NCBI GenBank assembly: GCA_002400895.1
Contig: NVRO01000023.1
Span: forward strand, 744 to 9,576
DNA: 8,833 nucleotides
Direction: 5' to 3'
Origin: Planctomycetota bacterium
Lineage (GTDB): Bacteria > Planctomycetota > UBA1135
In this document: piece after piece, positions 6,028 through 8,833 of the stretch
How the letters are laid out: each line of letters starts with the position of its first letter
Numbering within the stretch: the stretch's first letter is position 1
The notes under the pieces: generated by a model
Database searches by the model: none
What the model was told of the DNA's origin: nothing
What the model saw: only the letters and a program-made list of their open reading frames with translations
Made by a program: the position numbers and the translations under genes

Positions 6028-6902
6028 TGGCGAGCAGACTTCCGGTAATGAAAACTTGGAAACTATTCATCGGTGGGGCGTTTCCGCGCACCGAATCGGG
6101 CCGTTCCTTTCTGGTAACTGACAAGGCGGGAAATCCTCTGGCCCACTGTTGTCGTGGTTCACGTAAGGATCTGAGGAACGCGGTTGGCGCCGCGCGCAAG
6201 GCCGCCGTGCCCTGGGCCGAGCGCAGTGCCTACAACCGTGGTCAGGTTCTTTACCGTATGGCCGAAATCCTCGAAGGCAAGGCAGAGGAGGCAGCCAGCC
6301 TGCTTGCCGCCACCGTTCCGGGTGGATTACGTCGTGCCCGCAAGGAAGTGGCTGAAGCCTGCGATCGGTTGATTTGCTTTGCCGGCTGGGCGGACAAATA
6401 CCAACAAGTTTTGGGAAACTCCAACCCGGTTGCCGGTCCTTATTACAACTTTACGATTCCTGAGCCCACCGGTGTTATCGGGGTGGTGGCTCCGAACGAT
6501 GAGCCATTATTGGGATTAGTGTCCTTGATGGCGCCGCCGTTGGCAGCCGGAAACGTAGTGTTGGCGATTGGTTCTGAAACACACCCGCTGGCGACCTCTC
6601 TCTTTGGTGAAGTTTGTGCAACTTCAGATGTCCCCGCTGGAGTGGTTAATCTGCTGTGCGGGTTCCGTTCCGAACTGTGCCCGGTGCTGGCAGGACATCG
6701 TGATATTGATGCTATTTCCGCGGTCTGCGAACAATCTGAGGAGCGGGAACTGCTGCGGATGGGAGTCGCCGAGAATGTCAAACGGGTTCATGTGCTCAAG
6801 CGGAGCAAGGTCGATTTTTACGACCGCAACCAATGCTGTTCACCCTACTGGATTGAGCCATTTGTTGAAATGAAGACGATTTGGCATCCATCCGCCAGCT
6901 AG
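6027..6902 (+). CDS. Truncated, catalytically dead aldehyde dehydrogenase; ALDH16 C-terminal-like pseudo-domain
   Basis: This 291-residue product has the ALDH fold start (KLFIGGAFPRTESG at 13-26, with ADKAG-like and AARKA-W helices) and the Rossmann segment with GVIGVVAPNDEPLLGL (149-164), LAAGNVVL (172-179) and VPAGVVNLL (202-210). It then departs from the family. The cofactor lysine motif KPxE is replaced by IGSE (181-184), the G-S/T-x-x-V-G loop is missing, and the whole catalytic domain with the Glu base and Cys nucleophile is absent. A distinctive tail (VKRVHVL at 251-257, FVEMKTIWHP at 279-288) follows instead. ALDH16 proteins, such as human ALDH16A1, carry an active ALDH domain followed by a shorter non-catalytic ALDH-like domain, and this gene matches the second part. 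It probably binds and stabilises the upstream ALDH or a partner. ATG 6027 is preferred, with GTG 6024 as an alternative. The clean start, ribosome site and intact tail argue against random decay. Confidence 0.85.
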   Translation: MASRLPVMKTWKLFIGGAFPRTESGRSFLVTDKAGNPLAHCCRGSRKDLRNAVGAARKAAVPWAERSAYNRGQVLYRMAEILEGKAEEAASLLAATVPGGLRRARKEVAEACDRLICFAGWADKYQQVLGNSNPVAGPYYNFTIPEPTGVIGVVAPNDEPLLGLVSLMAPPLAAGNVVLAIGSETHPLATSLFGEVCATSDVPAGVVNLLCGFRSELCPVLAGHRDIDAISAVCEQSEERELLRMGVAENVKRVHVLKRSKVDFYDRNQCCSPYWIEPFVEMKTIWHPSAS

Positions 6903-6904
6903 GC

Positions 6905-7366
6905 ATGCAGCAACCAATTCTGCGCCTGGTCGCCAATGCCGACAGTGAGGGAATCATTGCATTGATTGAGGCCTGCTACGCGGAGTACCCTCCCAATGTC
7001 TTGTTGGTGGATGAGGAGGAGCCCGAGTTGCGGGTTCCGGAATCTTCCTTCGATCGTTTTTGGGTGCTGGATGACGGAGGTGAAATCGTCGGCACCGTGG
7101 CCGCTGTCGAGCATGGCGAGTTTGTAGAATTGAAGAAGATGTATCTGGCTATCGGGATGCGTGGTAGTGGCTGGGCCCAGAAGTTGCAGCTACTGGTTAT
7201 CGACTTCGCGCGCTCATTGGGAAAAGGAATGGAGTTGTGGACGGACACCAGGTTTGAACGAGCGCATTCGTTCTACCAGAAGTGTGGTTGGGAGATGACC
7301 GGCGAAACTCGCGAACTCCACGATGCCTCCCAAACTACTGAGTATCGATTTATACATGTCGGCTGA
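6905..7366 (+). CDS. GNAT-family N-acetyltransferase
   Basis: A 153-residue single-domain GNAT protein that should transfer an acyl group from acyl-CoA to an amine; the acceptor is unknown. The order is typical: N-terminal strand ILRLVANADSEGIIALI (5-21), strand WVLDDGGEIVGTVAAVEH (53-70), motif A strand VELKKMYL (74-81) leading to the CoA pyrophosphate loop Arg86-Gly-Ser-Gly-Trp-Ala91, then the helix and motif B with ELWTDTRFERAHSFYQKCGW (110-129), including the conserved Tyr124 and CGW. ATG 6905 lies 2 nt after the pseudo-ALDH stop. A TTG at 6881 would add eight residues and overlap that gene; neither has a strong ribosome site. Its position closing the deoC-ALDH cluster suggests cotranscription, but a metabolic link is only a guess. 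Confidence 0.87.
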   Translation: MQQPILRLVANADSEGIIALIEACYAEYPPNVLLVDEEEPELRVPESSFDRFWVLDDGGEIVGTVAAVEHGEFVELKKMYLAIGMRGSGWAQKLQLLVIDFARSLGKGMELWTDTRFERAHSFYQKCGWEMTGETRELHDASQTTEYRFIHVG

Positions 7367-7402
7367 ATCGCCTTGGTATTCCGAATCGACGCTTGGCGGC
7401 CG

Positions 7403-7408
7403 TACAAT
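7403..7408 (+). promoter_or_regulatory. -10-like hexamer TACAAT before ileS
   Basis: TACAAT (one mismatch to TATAAT) lies in the 50-bp gap between the GNAT gene and ileS and ends 8 nt before the ileS ATG at 7417. No -35 lies at 17 nt; TTGGTA at 7373-7378 is 24 nt away, which is too far. No Shine-Dalgarno sequence precedes the ATG. If this is the promoter, the ileS message would be leaderless or nearly so. I saw no T-box features and no terminator in this gap. Confidence 0.4.
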
Positions 7409-7416
7409 CTGAACAA

Positions 7417-8833
7417 ATGTTTGAGCCTTTAAGTTCCGAGATTCAGGGTGGAGTAAATTCCTTCGAGAAGAAGGTTTTGGCATTCTGGGATGAGCAGGAC
7501 TTGCTCGCCGTGACCCTCAAGGCGCACGCAGATTCGGATGCTTTCGTGTTTTATGAGGGGCCACCCACGGCCAATGGTCGTCCTGGTATACACCATGTGC
7601 TCGCCCGCACCTTGAAGGATGTAATTTGCCGATTCCAGACGATGCAAGGGCACAAGGTGTTGCGCAAGGCCGGCTGGGATACCCATGGGCTGCCGGTAGA
7701 ACTTGAGGTCGAGAAGCAACTGGGCATCAGTGGCAAGCCGGAAATCGAGAAGCACGGTATTGGCCCGTTCAATAAGGCCTGCCGGGATTCGGTATTTACC
7801 TACAAAAAGGAGTGGGAAGAATTATCCCGACGAATCGGTTACCTGTTGGACTACGAGAATCCCTACGTAACCTTTGATTCCAACTATGTCGAGTCAGCCT
7901 GGTTCTTGTTGGGGCGCTTCGCGGCCAATGACCTGCTCTACCCCGGGTATAAAGTTTTGCCTTGGTGTGGACGCTGCGGTACCGGCTTGTCCAGCCATGA
8001 AGTCGGGCAGGGATACAAGGATATTGATGACCCCTCAGTATGGGTCAGTTTCCCGCTGATTGATGCTCCCGGAAAGTTGGCCGGAGCTGCTTTGGTCGGA
8101 TGGACTACCACACCGTGGACCTTGCCCTCGAACACGGGTGTATGTGTGCACCCCGAGTTCGAGTACGCGGTGATTAAAACCGCAGACGGTAAGTTCGTGT
8201 TGCTTGAGTCACAGGCAAGTGCCCTGTTCGAGGAGGGTGAGTGGGAAGTGGTTGACACTGTCAGGGGTATCGACCTGGCTGGTTTGTCATATCAGCCGTT
8301 ATTCGAGTTTGATGGCGGCACTGAGGTAAATGCAGGGGACCGGCGGCATCTGGTTTGCGTTGATAGTTTTGTTTGCGACGATGATGGAACCGGTGTGGTG
8401 CACCTGGCACCATACGGGGCAGATGATTTTCGGATTGCCAAGCGGGATGGCATTCAAGCAGTGTTGGCGGTCGGTGAAGAAGCGCGATTTCTATGTCAAG
8501 TTGGAGATGTCACCGTTGGAACATTCTTTCGCGATGCCAATCGCACCTTGTGTGATGACCTCAAGGCGCGCAAGCGATTGTTGAAGAAGAGCCAGTGCCA
8601 TCACACTTATCCGCACTGTTGGCGCTGTGACACCCCTTTGATTTACCTGCCTTCGCCGGCCTGGTTCATTCGCACCACCGCTTATAAGGACCAGATGATT
8701 GAGGAAAATCGCAAGATTCAATGGGCGCCCGCCGAAATCGGTGCGGGTAGATTTGGCGAGTGGCTCGAGAATAATGTTGATTGGGCCTTGTCGCGCGATC
8801 GCTATTGGGGCACCCCGCTACCCGTTTGGGTTT
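7417..8833 (+). CDS. ileS: Isoleucyl-tRNA synthetase, type 2, N-terminal 472 residues, cut by window edge
   Basis: Class I synthetase that charges tRNA-Ile, with a CP1 domain that hydrolyses Val-tRNA-Ile. The family is usually near 1000 residues; KMSKS and the anticodon-binding parts are off the right edge. YEGPPTANGRPGIHH (46-60) holds the first signature, but as GIHH (57-60) instead of HxGH, the pattern of a subset of type-2 IleRS. Next come RKAGWDTHGLPVE, the cysteine-containing LPWCGRCGTGLS and the editing core TTTPWTLPSN with Thr230-232 and Asn239. The editing His329 (GVVHLAP) and Asp337 (DDF) are present but one residue closer together than usual. TYPHCWRCDTPLIY and ENNVDWALSRDRYWGTPLPVW close the visible part. 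The start at ATG 7417 gives a standard N-terminus (FEPL... FEKKVLAFW). It follows the GNAT gene by 50 nt and may have its own promoter. Confidence 0.97.
   Translation, partial: MFEPLSSEIQGGVNSFEKKVLAFWDEQDLLAVTLKAHADSDAFVFYEGPPTANGRPGIHHVLARTLKDVICRFQTMQGHKVLRKAGWDTHGLPVELEVEKQLGISGKPEIEKHGIGPFNKACRDSVFTYKKEWEELSRRIGYLLDYENPYVTFDSNYVESAWFLLGRFAANDLLYPGYKVLPWCGRCGTGLSSHEVGQGYKDIDDPSVWVSFPLIDAPGKLAGAALVGWTTTPWTLPSNTGVCVHPEFEYAVIKTADGKFVLLESQASALFEEGEWEVVDTVRGIDLAGLSYQPLFEFDGGTEVNAGDRRHLVCVDSFVCDDDGTGVVHLAPYGADDFRIAKRDGIQAVLAVGEEARFLCQVGDVTVGTFFRDANRTLCDDLKARKRLLKKSQCHHTYPHCWRCDTPLIYLPSPAWFIRTTAYKDQMIEENRKIQWAPAEIGAGRFGEWLENNVDWALSRDRYWGTPLPVWV

Noticed and set aside
6000..6030. Programmed -1 frameshift fusing the two ALDH genes into one protein
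   Set aside because: The pseudo-ALDH frame is open well upstream, so a -1 shift is possible, but I see no slippery heptamer before the TGA, and a GGAG plus ATG at the junction explains the arrangement as coupled genes.
6027..6902. Pseudo-ALDH as a decaying pseudogene or a sequencing frameshift
   Set aside because: It has its own ribosome site, no internal stop, a coherent non-random tail, and the shape of the ALDH16 second domain. A single-base indel cannot explain the missing catalytic domain.
3693..6902. Bacterial microcompartment locus around DeoC and ALDH
   Set aside because: No shell protein genes are present in the window and neither enzyme shows an obvious encapsulation peptide.
7367..7416. 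T-box leader or terminator before ileS
   Set aside because: The gap is only 50 bp, lacks room for a T-box, and has no stem followed by a U tract. The repeated GAATCG (7365-7370, 7383-7388) is too short to mean much.

Overview
The window is compact bacterial chromosome with moderate GC, GTG and TTG starts beside ATG, and intergenic gaps under 100 bp. It holds conserved housekeeping genes and no mobile element, CRISPR array, tRNA or rRNA. The lineage is not identifiable with confidence. The long-form DeoC, ALDH16-like pair, DUF6263-like secreted protein and type-2 IleRS are compatible with a Planctomycetota/Verrucomicrobiota-type or other environmental bacterium, but this is only an impression.

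Left part, minus strand, transcribed right to left: upp (uracil phosphoribosyltransferase), an unrecognised helical protein of 336 residues, and the first 142 codons of mutM (Fpg DNA glycosylase), which runs off the left edge. The helical protein's gene overlaps mutM by 8 bp, and the mutM ribosome binding site lies inside it, so the two are probably translationally coupled.

A 93-bp divergent gap (2105-2197) separates upp from the plus-strand genes. It carries a small perfect palindrome beside a -10-like hexamer. All genes to the right are on the plus strand: a DUF3293 protein with a TTG start, a secreted six-cysteine protein, deoC, a full-length aldehyde dehydrogenase, a truncated catalytically dead aldehyde dehydrogenase, a GNAT acetyltransferase, and the first 472 codons of ileS, cut by the right edge.

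The coherent unit is deoC - ALDH - pseudo-ALDH (3693-6902), with gaps of 1 and -1 nt. DeoC splits 2-deoxyribose-5-phosphate into glyceraldehyde-3-phosphate and acetaldehyde, and the dehydrogenase would oxidise the aldehyde to an acid. The two ALDH genes together (485 + 291 residues) have the architecture of a single ALDH16 protein, an active domain followed by a pseudo-domain, divided into two genes. With upp across the divergent gap this looks like a nucleoside-salvage neighbourhood. The other notable point is the IleRS signature, GIHH in place of the canonical HxGH, the variant linked to extreme mupirocin resistance in some type-2 IleRS enzymes. I did not find an obviously new multi-gene system. 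The split ALDH16 pair and the unknown protein coupled to mutM are the best leads.
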